From: Roseicitreum antarcticum
GTDB taxonomy: Bacteria > Pseudomonadota > Alphaproteobacteria > Rhodobacterales > Rhodobacteraceae
Assembly: GCF_014681765.1 (NCBI RefSeq)
Contig: NZ_CP061498.1
Location: 3,051,501 to 3,115,500, forward strand
Direction of reading: 5' to 3'
DNA: 64,000 nucleotides
Shown: positions 50,585 through 58,699 of the stretch, in pieces
Layout of the letters: every line of letters starts with the position of its first letter
How positions within the stretch are numbered: position 1 is the first letter of the stretch
The notes under the pieces: generated by a model
Seen by the model: only the letters and a program-made list of their open reading frames with translations
What the model was told of the DNA's origin: nothing
Databases searched by the model: none
Translations under genes and position numbers: made by a program

Positions 50585-51446
50585 GTTTCGCCCTCAACTC
50601 TGAATAAAGGTAGGGAACGACAATTGCGAAAACGATAATCATCATGACCGTCGCGCTGGCCGCCGCCTGTCCGATGTCGCCGCGCGAAAACGCCATGGCA
50701 TACATGTACGTGGCGGGCAGGTCGGTCGCATAGCCGGGGCCGCCGCCGGTCAGGGCGATCACCAGATCAAAGCTCTTGATCGCCAGATGCGCCAGAACGA
50801 TGAAGGCTGACAGAAAGATCGGGGCCATCGAAGGGATGATGATTGCCGTGTAAATCCGGTGGGTAGGGATGCCATCGACCTGTGCTGCCTTGATGATTTC
50901 ACCATCAACCGACCGCAGGCCCGCCAGGAACAGTGCCATCACGAAGCCAGAAGCTTGCCACACGCCCGCGATCACCACGGTATAGATCGCCATGTCGGAA
51001 TTGGTGATCCAGTCAAAGCGGAAATCTTCAAACCCCCACCCGCGCACCATTGCCTCTAGACCCAGTCCAGGGTTGAGCATCCATTTCCACGCGGTGCCGG
51101 TCACAATCAACGACAGGGCCATCGGATACAGGTAGATCGTGCGCAAGACGCCTTCGGTGCGGATTTTCTGATCCAGAAAAATCGCCAGAAAAAGGCCCAG
51201 CACCATGGAAATGCCGATAAACAGCACGCCGAAAATAAAGAGGTTGTTCAGCGCCACCTCCCAGCGGGGCGAGGCGAACAGCCGCTCGTACTGAATGGTG
51301 CCGACAAGATCGTAGTTCGGCAACAGGCGCGAACGGGTGAACGACACCCATGCCGTCCAGCCGATGAAGCCATAGACAAACAACAGCGCCGCGATGAAAC
51401 TGGGTGCCAGCACGATCTTGGGCACATGGCGTTCAAGCCACTGCAT
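50577..51446 (-). CDS. gtsB: Sugar ABC transporter permease, GtsB/MalF type
   Basis: This 289-residue permease starts at MQWLERHVPK with GGAGGG 6 bp upstream; a longer in-frame region to 51545 is rejected. Six TM helices and the EAA loop EIIKAAQVDGIPTHRIYTAIIIPSM are visible, and ALTGGGPGYATDLPATYMY is typical of MalF-type partners. It is separated from the binding-protein gene by 123 bp with a hairpin. Confidence 0.9.
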   Translation of the reverse strand: MQWLERHVPKIVLAPSFIAALLFVYGFIGWTAWVSFTRSRLLPNYDLVGTIQYERLFASPRWEVALNNLFIFGVLFIGISMVLGLFLAIFLDQKIRTEGVLRTIYLYPMALSLIVTGTAWKWMLNPGLGLEAMVRGWGFEDFRFDWITNSDMAIYTVVIAGVWQASGFVMALFLAGLRSVDGEIIKAAQVDGIPTHRIYTAIIIPSMAPIFLSAFIVLAHLAIKSFDLVIALTGGGPGYATDLPATYMYAMAFSRGDIGQAAASATVMMIIVFAIVVPYLYSELRAKHD

Positions 51447-51534
51447 GAGCAGACCCTCCGTGATCCGATGAAATAAAAGTCGCGCGCAGGGCGTATGTGC
51501 AATGCGCGCGTGCCATGCCACCGACTGGCAGCAA

Positions 51535-51558
51535 GCCGGGGGCACTGCGGCCCCCGGC
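51535..51558 (-). terminator. Hairpin between the sugar-binding protein and permease genes
   Basis: GCCGGGGGC-ACTGCG-GCCCCCGGC is a perfect 9-bp stem 11 bp after the gtsA stop, without a T-run. Such hairpins after binding-protein genes commonly raise that transcript's abundance over the permeases. Confidence 0.65.
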
Positions 51559-51569
51559 CCCAGGGTGCA

Positions 51570-52814
51570 TCACATCGAGTTGGTGACAGCGTCGGCCAGC
51601 ATTTGCACGGCGTCATCCGACGACATGTCGCTGTTGAAATGTGCGGTCACGACATCGGTGATCGCACCCGCCTGCGCGCCGCGCAGTGCCATGCCATGGG
51701 CATATGATGGCAAAAGCGAACCAGCGTCAGACGTGGCGACCATGTCCTCCGATGACAGCACAGCGCAGCTATCAAACGCGTCCAGTGCCACATCGTTGCG
51801 CACCGGGATCGAGCCTTTGTTGAGGTTGAAGACCTCCTGGAAGTTCTCGCCCACGATCAGCTCGGCCAACAAGTTCTGGCCCGCGATGTTGTCTTCGCCC
51901 GAAACCGTGAACATGGCAAAGCTGTCGACGTTGTACAGATAGCCTTCGCCGGGGGTTGATGCGCACAGGAAATCCTCGCCCGGTACTTTGCCCGCAGCCA
52001 GAAACTCGCCTTTTGCCCAGTCGCCCATGATCTGGAACGCAGCTTCTCCGTTCATGACCATCGCCGTGGCAAGGTTCCAGTCGCGGCCCGAGAAATTGCT
52101 GTCGACAAACCCGCGCATGGTGCGCATCTGGTCAAAGACGGCTTTCATCGTATCCGATTGCAGCGCGTCCATGTCCAGATCGATCAGGGCCGCGCGGAAG
52201 AACTCCGGCCCGCCAAGGCCAAGCACCACGGTTTCAAAAATGGTCGCGTCCTGCCACGATTGCCCACCATGGGCCAACGGCGTTACACCGGCTGCTTGCA
52301 GCGTTTCGGCGGCCGCGTTGAATTCGTCCCATGTGGTCGGCATGGTGATGCCGTGCTCGTCCAGAATGGCTTTGTTGGCCCAGACCCAATCCACGCGGTG
52401 CACATTGACCGGCGCGGCGCACCATGTGCCGTCACACTGCATGTGCCCGGCGATGGACGTGGGCAGAATGTCGGCCCAGCCCTCGGCCTCGGCCACGGCG
52501 GAAATGTCAGCCAGCACGCCTTCCTCATACCATTCCTGAATGGCAGGGCCTTTCAACTGCACGGCGGTTGGGGCGTTGCCCGACAGAACGCGTGCGCGCA
52601 GCGCGGTCATGGCCGCGTCGCCACCGCCACCAGCCACGGGCATATCGGTCCAGGTACCGCCACGGCTGGAAAATTCTTCTTGCAGTACAGAAACCGCACG
52701 GGCTTCGCCGCCCGATGTCCACCAATGCAGGACTTCGGCTTGGGGTTCTGCGAACGCGATCGTAGCGCAGCAGAAAGACGCGACTGACGTCGCAAGAATC
52801 GTCTTCATTTTCAT
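51570..52814 (-). CDS. gtsA: Glucose/mannose-type ABC substrate-binding protein
   Basis: This 414-residue exported protein starts at MKMKTILATS with GGGAGG 6 bp upstream. The signal peptide ends near IAFAEPQ. Extracellular family 1 features match Pseudomonas GtsA: EVLHWWTSGGEARAVSVL, AGGGGDAAMTALRARVLSGN and PVNVHRVDWVWANK. GtsABCD imports glucose in pseudomonads. The operon is divergent from an OmpR-type two-component pair, like the gts-gltR/gtrS locus, which supports a sugar role. Confidence 0.88.
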   Translation of the reverse strand: MKMKTILATSVASFCCATIAFAEPQAEVLHWWTSGGEARAVSVLQEEFSSRGGTWTDMPVAGGGGDAAMTALRARVLSGNAPTAVQLKGPAIQEWYEEGVLADISAVAEAEGWADILPTSIAGHMQCDGTWCAAPVNVHRVDWVWANKAILDEHGITMPTTWDEFNAAAETLQAAGVTPLAHGGQSWQDATIFETVVLGLGGPEFFRAALIDLDMDALQSDTMKAVFDQMRTMRGFVDSNFSGRDWNLATAMVMNGEAAFQIMGDWAKGEFLAAGKVPGEDFLCASTPGEGYLYNVDSFAMFTVSGEDNIAGQNLLAELIVGENFQEVFNLNKGSIPVRNDVALDAFDSCAVLSSEDMVATSDAGSLLPSYAHGMALRGAQAGAITDVVTAHFNSDMSSDDAVQMLADAVTNSM

Positions 52815-52929
52815 GATCATCCTCCCAGATGGTCGGCGAGACATCCGCCGTACAAATGCGACCTTGGCGCAGTGAGCCCGTGTCGTGCAACAGGCTTGCA
52901 CCTGCCTTTATGCACATTCCTTGGTCAGT

Positions 52930-52946
52930 TGTTACAAGCTGTTACA
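52930..52946. promoter_or_regulatory. TGTTACA direct repeats, candidate OmpR-type regulator site
   Basis: TGTTACA at 52930-52936 and 52940-52946 repeats every 10 bp in the divergent region between gtsA and the response regulator. OmpR/PhoB-family proteins bind such 10-bp-spaced direct repeats. Confidence 0.55.
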
Positions 52947-53003
52947 AAAGGCGGGCATCTGCTGCTAAAGCAGGGATGCGCCAGACAAACAAGGGGAACG
53001 CAC

Positions 53004-53732
53004 ATGACCATTCCGCGACTACTGGTGGTCGATGACGACGTGGAAATGTGTGCCATGATGGTTGGCTGGTTGCAGCGCAACGGCTTTGCAGCTGTCGGTG
53101 TTCACGACGGCGCAGGTGTCGCGCAGCGCATGGACCAGGGCCGCGTTGATCTGATTTTGCTGGATGTGATGCTGGGCGATGAAAGCGGGCTGCGCATCTG
53201 CCAAAAGCTGCGCGAAGATCATGATGTTCCGATCATCATGGTGTCGGCACTGTCGGCGGATGATCAGCGCATGGCGGGCTATCGGTCGGGTGCCGATGAC
53301 TACATCGCAAAACCGTTCAACCCCGAACTGCTGGTCGCGCGCGTGCGTGCCGTCCTGCGCCGGGCACGGCGGGCGACGTCGCTGGCATACCGGCGGCAAT
53401 CGCGGGTGTATGCGTTTGCGGGCTGGCGCTATGACACCCGCGAAGGTAGTGCTTGCGCGCCCGGCGGTTTTGAGGTCGCATTGTCCACCCGCGAACGGCA
53501 GCTGCTGCAGGTGCTGTTGGCCAATCCCGAAATTCCGCTGTCCCGCGATGAGATCGCCGAAGCGATGGACCTGTTGGGCGAAGGCACCGCCGACCCCGCC
53601 GAGGGGCGCGCGATTGATATGCTGGTGGGCCGGTTGCGTGGCAAGATCGAAGAGACGCCGAAAGAGCCTGCCTTGATCCGCACCGCGCGCGGGGTGGGCT
53701 ATGTCCTTGCATGTTCGGTCAAGGTGCTTTGA
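53004..53732 (+). CDS. OmpR/PhoB-family response regulator (GltR-like position)
   Basis: This 242-residue regulator starts at MTIPRLLVVDDD with AAGGGG 7 bp upstream. Acidic pocket Asp10/Asp11, phospho-acceptor Asp54 (ILLDVMLGDE) and Lys in YIAKPFNPELL complete the receiver. The C-terminal winged helix includes LSTRERQLLQVLLANPEIPLS and LIRTARGVGYVL. It overlaps the sensor kinase start (TGATG). The divergent sugar transporter operon is its probable target, as for GltR in Pseudomonas. Confidence 0.9.
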   Translation: MTIPRLLVVDDDVEMCAMMVGWLQRNGFAAVGVHDGAGVAQRMDQGRVDLILLDVMLGDESGLRICQKLREDHDVPIIMVSALSADDQRMAGYRSGADDYIAKPFNPELLVARVRAVLRRARRATSLAYRRQSRVYAFAGWRYDTREGSACAPGGFEVALSTRERQLLQVLLANPEIPLSRDEIAEAMDLLGEGTADPAEGRAIDMLVGRLRGKIEETPKEPALIRTARGVGYVLACSVKVL

Positions 53733-55186
53733 TGATCCGCACATTGCGCGGCTGGGCCGGATTTTGGATCACCGTTGCAATGGCGGTTGGCGTGATCTCG
53801 GCGGGGATGTGGCTGTCATCAACCCGCGCGTGGGACGATCATCTGGCGCGGGCGGCGCAAACCGGGCGCGATATTGCGGCGGCGGTATTGCTGGCCGCAC
53901 CAAGGCCGGATGAGACGCGGCTGGTCGCCATAGGACCCGTCACGTCCGACGCGCCACCGCCCGGGTACGAAGATGCAGGGCTGCCCGCATCGGCGCGCAT
54001 TACGGCCCTTGCGTTTCGCCAGTCCGGACCGGACGGTGCCGGTCAAAGCGGCGGTGTGCGGTTGCAGGTGCAGGTTGTCAGCGCCAGCCTGCAATACCCT
54101 GTGTCGCAGCTTGGCGCGGATGCCGGGGCTTATGGGGGCATGGCAGCATTGTCGCGTATGATGGCGCAGCTTTGTTCGGACCCGGTCGTGTTTTTGCGTG
54201 CCGAGAACGGGCCATGGTGGCGGGTTGAAAGCGCATTGTGGTCTTGTGACGCGCAACCGCGCGACCTGCGGCTATGGGCACTCTTGCTGGCGGGGCTGAC
54301 GCTGATGGCTTTGTTCAGCCACGCGGCGGATGTCACGGCTGGGTTTCGCGATCTTGCGCGCAAACTGTCGGCCCGCAGCCGTCCCGGCCAGACGGATGAT
54401 CTTGCGCCTGCGGGGCCTGAAGAACTGCGCGCGACCATCCGCGCGGTGAATGGCTACCTTGCCGAGGAACGCGCAACGCTGGCACGCCGGGCGATTGTCC
54501 TTTCAGGTGTCAGCCACGATCTGGGAACCCCGGCCACGCGCCTGCGCCTGCGCGCAGCGCTGATCGAAGACGCGCCCCTGCGCCAGAAATTCGAGGCTGA
54601 TCTGGACCGCATGGCCGAGATGATCGAGGAAGTGCTGACCTTTACCCGCACCGAAATCGCCGCCGAGGCAGAGCGTGACTTTTCCCTCACCGCGCTGGTG
54701 GAAGCGGTCGTGGATGATTTTCAGGACACGGGCCAGCCGGTCAGCCTTGTCCCGCAGGCCCCTGTCAGCATGGAAAGTGCCGGGACGGTCTTTGGCACCG
54801 GGCGCAAGCGCCGGGTGACCTTGCCAGAAGGGCGGCGTTTGTTGTTGCGTGGCCGCCCGCTTGCGCTGGAACGCGCACTCTCAAACCTGATAGAGAACGC
54901 GATGAAATATGGCCGCCGCGCGCAGGTGGCCTTGCTGACCACCTCAACACATGTGGTGATCGAGGTGCAGGATGCTGGCCGCGACCTCAGCCCCGAAAAG
55001 CTGCGACAATTGACCGACCCGTTTCAGCGCGGGCCGAACCTGACGGCCGCAGACGGCGCGCCGGTTTCCGGCTTTGGTATGGGGCTCAGCATTGTCGCGA
55101 CAATTGCGGCGCAGCACGGCGGTGCGCTGGAATTCGAACAACGCAGCACTGGCCTATGCGCAAGGCTGATCTTGCCGCGCGGCTAG
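53732..55186 (+). CDS. Sensor histidine kinase of the sugar-locus two-component system
   Basis: This 484-residue kinase starts at MIRTLRGWAG; an in-frame ATG at 53711 is also possible. Two TM helices (about 9-28 and 180-198) flank a periplasmic sensor domain. A HAMP-like linker follows, then HisKA H-box SGVSHDLGTPATRL and N-box ALSNLIENAMKYG. The usual G1 DxGPG box is degenerate (DAGRDLSPE) although G2 GFGMGLSIV is intact, which is odd for the ATP lid. A basic insertion (GTGRKRRV) precedes the ATPase core. Confidence 0.87.
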   Translation: MIRTLRGWAGFWITVAMAVGVISAGMWLSSTRAWDDHLARAAQTGRDIAAAVLLAAPRPDETRLVAIGPVTSDAPPPGYEDAGLPASARITALAFRQSGPDGAGQSGGVRLQVQVVSASLQYPVSQLGADAGAYGGMAALSRMMAQLCSDPVVFLRAENGPWWRVESALWSCDAQPRDLRLWALLLAGLTLMALFSHAADVTAGFRDLARKLSARSRPGQTDDLAPAGPEELRATIRAVNGYLAEERATLARRAIVLSGVSHDLGTPATRLRLRAALIEDAPLRQKFEADLDRMAEMIEEVLTFTRTEIAAEAERDFSLTALVEAVVDDFQDTGQPVSLVPQAPVSMESAGTVFGTGRKRRVTLPEGRRLLLRGRPLALERALSNLIENAMKYGRRAQVALLTTSTHVVIEVQDAGRDLSPEKLRQLTDPFQRGPNLTAADGAPVSGFGMGLSIVATIAAQHGGALEFEQRSTGLCARLILPRG

Positions 55187-55500
55187 GTGGGTGATCCCAG
55201 GGTCTGGTGCAACGATCCGTTCTCGGGAATGCAATAAAACATCATCTGGCAGGACGTCATGCCCGCCTTAGGCCGCTCCTTTGGCCGCTCCTTTGTCGGC
55301 GAAAGCGGCGATGCCCCGCGCACCGTGGTCGCCCCGCCTGATCCCTCCCGCAGAACTTCATGGCCGCCGACGACGACCTTGGCCCGCACGGCGGCGTGGA
55401 TCGGCGCCATCGGTATCTGCGGCTTCGGGGACATGGTGCTAAACGCAGCGACCGCTGACAAGCGCGTCAGGGCGGTGGCCACGAACAGCAGGCATGACAT
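55183..55500 (-). CDS. Doubtful small exported protein
   Basis: A 105-residue frame starts MSCLLFVATALTRLSAVAAFS, which looks like a signal peptide. A Lys/Arg/Pro-rich tail follows, with a duplicated KERP coded by a GGCCGCTCCTTT direct repeat. The Shine-Dalgarno is weak and no family was recognised. It overlaps the convergent kinase stop by 4 bp. It fills most of the 449-bp gap before the SDR gene; the remaining bases (55501-55635) show nothing. Confidence 0.3.
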   Translation of the reverse strand: MSCLLFVATALTRLSAVAAFSTMSPKPQIPMAPIHAAVRAKVVVGGHEVLREGSGGATTVRGASPLSPTKERPKERPKAGMTSCQMMFYCIPENGSLHQTLGSPT

Positions 55501-55635
55501 GCCGCCGGGCTATCGCCGGATCGGGGTAAAGATGCGCTCCCTCCGGTCCGATTCTGCAACGATGCCGCGCCCGTTGCGCGATTGCAATTTCGGCGAAGCG
55601 CCATCAGGAGCGCATTGCACGGTCTCGGGCCGCAG

Positions 55636-56310
55636 TTATTGCGTTGGCATCAGGAAAATCTCGTTCGTGGCGCAGCGCGGGTCAGCGTCGAGGGCAAAAA
55701 GCGCGGCCCGGGCCACGTCCTCGGGCTGCAACTTGTCCGGTTTCGGTTCATCAAAGAACGCCGTGTTGACCATGCCCGGCGCGATGACCGTGCATCGTCC
55801 CCCAAACGCCTTCATTTCCTCGGACAAATTGCCGCCATAGCCATGGACGAACCATTTCGACGCGCCATAAACGGACCCTGAAATATGACGCCGTCCCGCA
55901 GCGGACCCGGTCAGGAGCATATGCCCGGACCGTTTCTTGAGATGTGGCATCGTCGCCATGACGGTCCACAAAACGCCCATGACGTTCACACCGATCATCC
56001 GCTCCCATTCTTCAGAATCGCCGGCCTCGGTGCCCGCGCCCGATAGTCCCATCCCGGCATTGGCGAAAGCCGCGTCCAGTCCGCCGGTCTTGTCAACGAA
56101 TGCCGCAATCGCTGCCTTCTGGCTTTCGAGGTCGGTGACGTCCCCGGGCAGGGCCATGGCCTTGTCGCCGAATTCAGCCGCCAGTGCCTCAAGCTTGTCT
56201 TCGGATCGCGCGAACAGCCCGACCTGCCAGCCCTGTGCGACCGCCAAACGCGCTGTGGCCGCCCCGATCCCGCTTGATGCGCCCGTGATGAAAAGTGCCT
56301 TGGTGCTCAT
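55636..56310 (-). CDS. Short-chain dehydrogenase/reductase (SDR)
   Basis: This 224-residue classical SDR starts at MSTKALFITGASSGIGAA; upstream sequence in frame is not SDR-like. The cofactor motif TGASSGIG (9-16), NAG in ANAGMG and catalytic Tyr-x3-Lys in SVYGASKW are present, with Ser in LLTGSAAGRR. AAAGGACG gives the ribosome site. It is divergent from the ALDH gene across 191 bp that hold the EcfG promoter of the ALDH. Confidence 0.9.
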   Translation of the reverse strand: MSTKALFITGASSGIGAATARLAVAQGWQVGLFARSEDKLEALAAEFGDKAMALPGDVTDLESQKAAIAAFVDKTGGLDAAFANAGMGLSGAGTEAGDSEEWERMIGVNVMGVLWTVMATMPHLKKRSGHMLLTGSAAGRRHISGSVYGASKWFVHGYGGNLSEEMKAFGGRCTVIAPGMVNTAFFDEPKPDKLQPEDVARAALFALDADPRCATNEIFLMPTQ

Positions 56311-56449
56311 GTTGCGTCCTTTTCTAAAGTCATTGAGGGGGTCAACGCTTGCGCGCCGGTTCCGTTGCATCCTACCCGAAATGCGCCGGTTGGGCAGGGC
56401 CGGACCGGCTTTGGGGGCTGACTTTTTGCCCTGTTGCCGGTGTGGAAAT

Positions 56450-56474
56450 GGAACGAACGCCAGCGCGCTGCGTT
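56450..56474 (+). promoter_or_regulatory. EcfG-type promoter of the aldehyde dehydrogenase gene
   Basis: GGAAC (56450-56454) and CGTT (56471-56474) with a 16-bp spacer lie 27 bp before the ALDH start, an exact consensus match. Confidence 0.72.
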
Positions 56475-56501
56475 GTCTGGTGAAATGCTGAAGGGGTTCC
56501 C

Positions 56502-57890
56502 ATGCCGACAATTACGACCATCAATCCCGCGACCGAGGAACACATCCAGACCTACGACCTCATGACGGAACGAGAGGCGACGCGCCGTCTCGAGACCTGC
56601 CATGAAGCGTTTGTAGAATGGAGCAAACTTACCCATCAGGAAAGGGTCCCGATTCTGAAGAAGATCGGCCAGAAGCTCCGCGATCACGCGGATGAACTGG
56701 CCGCCTTGATGACACGCGAAACGGGCAAGCTGCTGAAGGACGGACAGATCGAGGTCGAGATCTGTGCGGCGATCTGTGACTACACTGCGCAGAATGGCCC
56801 CGCGATGCTGGCCGATGAAGAGCGTACGCACGGTTCTGATGCAAAGCGCGGGCCAAAGCGCGGGCTCGTCAGCTACCGGCCGATTGGCGTGATCTATTCG
56901 ATCCAACCCTGGAACTTTCCACTCTACCAGCCGATCCGCGTGCTTGCTGCCAATCTGATGGCGGGCAACGGCTGCGTGCTGAAACATGCCAGCATCTGCA
57001 CCGGCTCTGGCATGCGCCTGCGCGAATTGTGCATCGAGGCTGGTCTGCCGGAAGACCTGTTTCAGGTCGTCGTGATCGACCATGACACCAGCGACAAGCT
57101 GATCGCCCATCCACTGGTCCGTGGCGTGACGCTCACGGGCAGCGATGGTGCCGGGCGGCACGTCGGGGCCGTGGCCGCGAAGGCGCTGAAAAAGACCGTG
57201 CTCGAACTGGGGTCGAACGACGCCTACCTCGTGCTGGAGGATGCAGATATCGAGACGGCGGTGAAGTTTTCGGTCATGGGGCGGCTCTACAACAACGGTG
57301 AGACCTGCGTCTCGGCCAAGCGGTTCATCGTGACCGAAAAAGTCTACGACGCCTTTGTCGACGCCTTCGTCGCGCAGATGAAGGCCATCACCATGGGCGA
57401 TCCGACCGACGCGGCCAACCAGCTTGGCCCGCTTTCCAGTCAAGACCAGTTCGACACGGTCAAGGCGCAGGTGGAAGGCAGCGTTGCCAAGGGGGCAACA
57501 ATCCTGTGCGGTGGCAAAGCGCCTGACCGGACAGGGGCCTATTATCCCGCCACCGTGCTGGCCGATCTCGCACCCGGGATGCCAGCCTACGACGACGAGA
57601 TCTTCGGGCCTGTCGCGTCGGTTATCCGTGCGAGGGATGACACGGACGCCATGCGTCTGGCCAACGAGAGCCGGTACGGCTTGGGCGGCGGGATCTTTTC
57701 GCAAGACGAGGACCGCGCCGTGCGGCTGGCCCGCGATCATTTCGACACCGGCATGATCCGCATCAACTCGTTCGGTGCCGCCGATCCGAACATGCCGTTC
57801 GGCGGGGTCAAGGACTCCGGCTACGGGCGCGAGCATGGGGGTTTTGGCATGAAGGAATTCGTCAACGTAAAGTCGATCTTCCTGCCGTGA
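56502..57890 (+). CDS. NAD(P)-dependent aldehyde dehydrogenase (succinate-semialdehyde-DH-like)
   Basis: This 462-residue ALDH has PWNFPLYQPIRVLAANLMAGN, general base Glu235 in LELGSND and nucleophile Cys269 in NNGETCVSAKRF. The C-terminal part FGPVASVI and PFGGVKDSGYGREHG is complete. The layout matches the short (about 455-residue) succinate-semialdehyde dehydrogenase subfamily. It opens a plus-strand group of four carbonyl-related genes. The EcfG-type promoter points to stress induction. Confidence 0.9.
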   Translation: MPTITTINPATEEHIQTYDLMTEREATRRLETCHEAFVEWSKLTHQERVPILKKIGQKLRDHADELAALMTRETGKLLKDGQIEVEICAAICDYTAQNGPAMLADEERTHGSDAKRGPKRGLVSYRPIGVIYSIQPWNFPLYQPIRVLAANLMAGNGCVLKHASICTGSGMRLRELCIEAGLPEDLFQVVVIDHDTSDKLIAHPLVRGVTLTGSDGAGRHVGAVAAKALKKTVLELGSNDAYLVLEDADIETAVKFSVMGRLYNNGETCVSAKRFIVTEKVYDAFVDAFVAQMKAITMGDPTDAANQLGPLSSQDQFDTVKAQVEGSVAKGATILCGGKAPDRTGAYYPATVLADLAPGMPAYDDEIFGPVASVIRARDDTDAMRLANESRYGLGGGIFSQDEDRAVRLARDHFDTGMIRINSFGAADPNMPFGGVKDSGYGREHGGFGMKEFVNVKSIFLP

Positions 57891-57913
57891 TCTTGCGTCA
57901 CGGGCGGCCTTGC

Positions 57914-57936
57914 ACCGATTGCAGTTTGCAATCGGT
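57914..57936 (+). terminator. Hairpin downstream of the aldehyde dehydrogenase
   Basis: ACCGATTGC-AGTTT-GCAATCGGT is a perfect 9-bp stem 23 bp after the ALDH stop. No T-run follows, so termination may be partial. Confidence 0.55.
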
Positions 57937-57984
57937 ACAAGGCATCACCAGATGACAGCTGTGGCCGCCAACGACACCCAGTCC

Positions 57985-58017
57985 ATCAAGAAGTTAGCCA
58001 GTATATCAAGAAGTTAG
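57985..58017. repeat. 13-bp direct repeat next to a start codon
   Basis: ATCAAGAAGTTAG at 57985-57997 and 58005-58017 repeats with a 20-bp period, ending 9 bp before the next ATG. The second copy includes the AGGAAG ribosome site region. Confidence 0.8.
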
Positions 58018-58026
58018 GAAGCCAAC

Positions 58027-58629
58027 ATGAGCATGAAGATCCTCGTCGCCGGCGCCACCGGCAAAACCGGTAAGTACCTGATTCAGGAACTTGTCGACAC
58101 AGGCCACAAGCCGACGGCGCTCGTGCGCGAAAGCTCTGACATCAGCGCACTTCCAAAAGGCGTCGACGTGCGTCACGGGGATCTGGCCGACCTGCCTGAC
58201 GGCGTGTGCGACGGGATGCAGGCGGTCGTCTTCGCGGCTGGCTCCGGCAGTTCCACAGGCCCCGACATGACCGACAAGGTGGACCGGGACGGCGCCAAAC
58301 GCCTTGTCGATCTGGCACGTGGCGCAGGCGTGGCGCGGTTCGTGATGCTCAGCTCGGTCGGTGCGGACCAGTCCGACCCGCCAGGAGCAATCGCCCACTA
58401 CCTGAAGGCCAAACACGCGGCCGATGCACACCTTCAGGCCTCTGGACTGACCTATTCGATCCTGCGCCCGGTTGCGCTGACCGACGACGGGCGTGGTGCG
58501 GATGTGATCTTGGGCAAAGACGTCGACAAATCCGCGAGTGCCTCGCGCGCCGACGTGGCCCATGTGCTGGCGGAAGCCGCCACCACGGGGCGCTTCGATG
58601 GCATCGCACAGGATATGCAATCTGCCTGA
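58027..58629 (+). CDS. Atypical SDR / NAD(P)-binding protein (NmrA-like)
   Basis: This 200-residue protein starts at MSMKILVAGATGKTGKYL with AGGAAG 6 bp upstream. GATGKTG is the atypical-SDR nucleotide motif. LSSVGAD-Q and YLKAKHAADAHLQASGLTYSILRP follow the extended NmrA-like pattern; the YxxxK tyrosine is within HYLKAKHA. Such proteins act as redox sensors or small reductases. It lies between the ALDH and the MDR reductase genes on the same strand. Confidence 0.88.
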   Translation: MSMKILVAGATGKTGKYLIQELVDTGHKPTALVRESSDISALPKGVDVRHGDLADLPDGVCDGMQAVVFAAGSGSSTGPDMTDKVDRDGAKRLVDLARGAGVARFVMLSSVGADQSDPPGAIAHYLKAKHAADAHLQASGLTYSILRPVALTDDGRGADVILGKDVDKSASASRADVAHVLAEAATTGRFDGIAQDMQSA

Positions 58630-58699
58630 CCTTGCAACCGGGACAGACGCCAAGGTGTTCAGCCCCGGTATCCGGTTTTTCCTGAAAGGACATTGAAGA

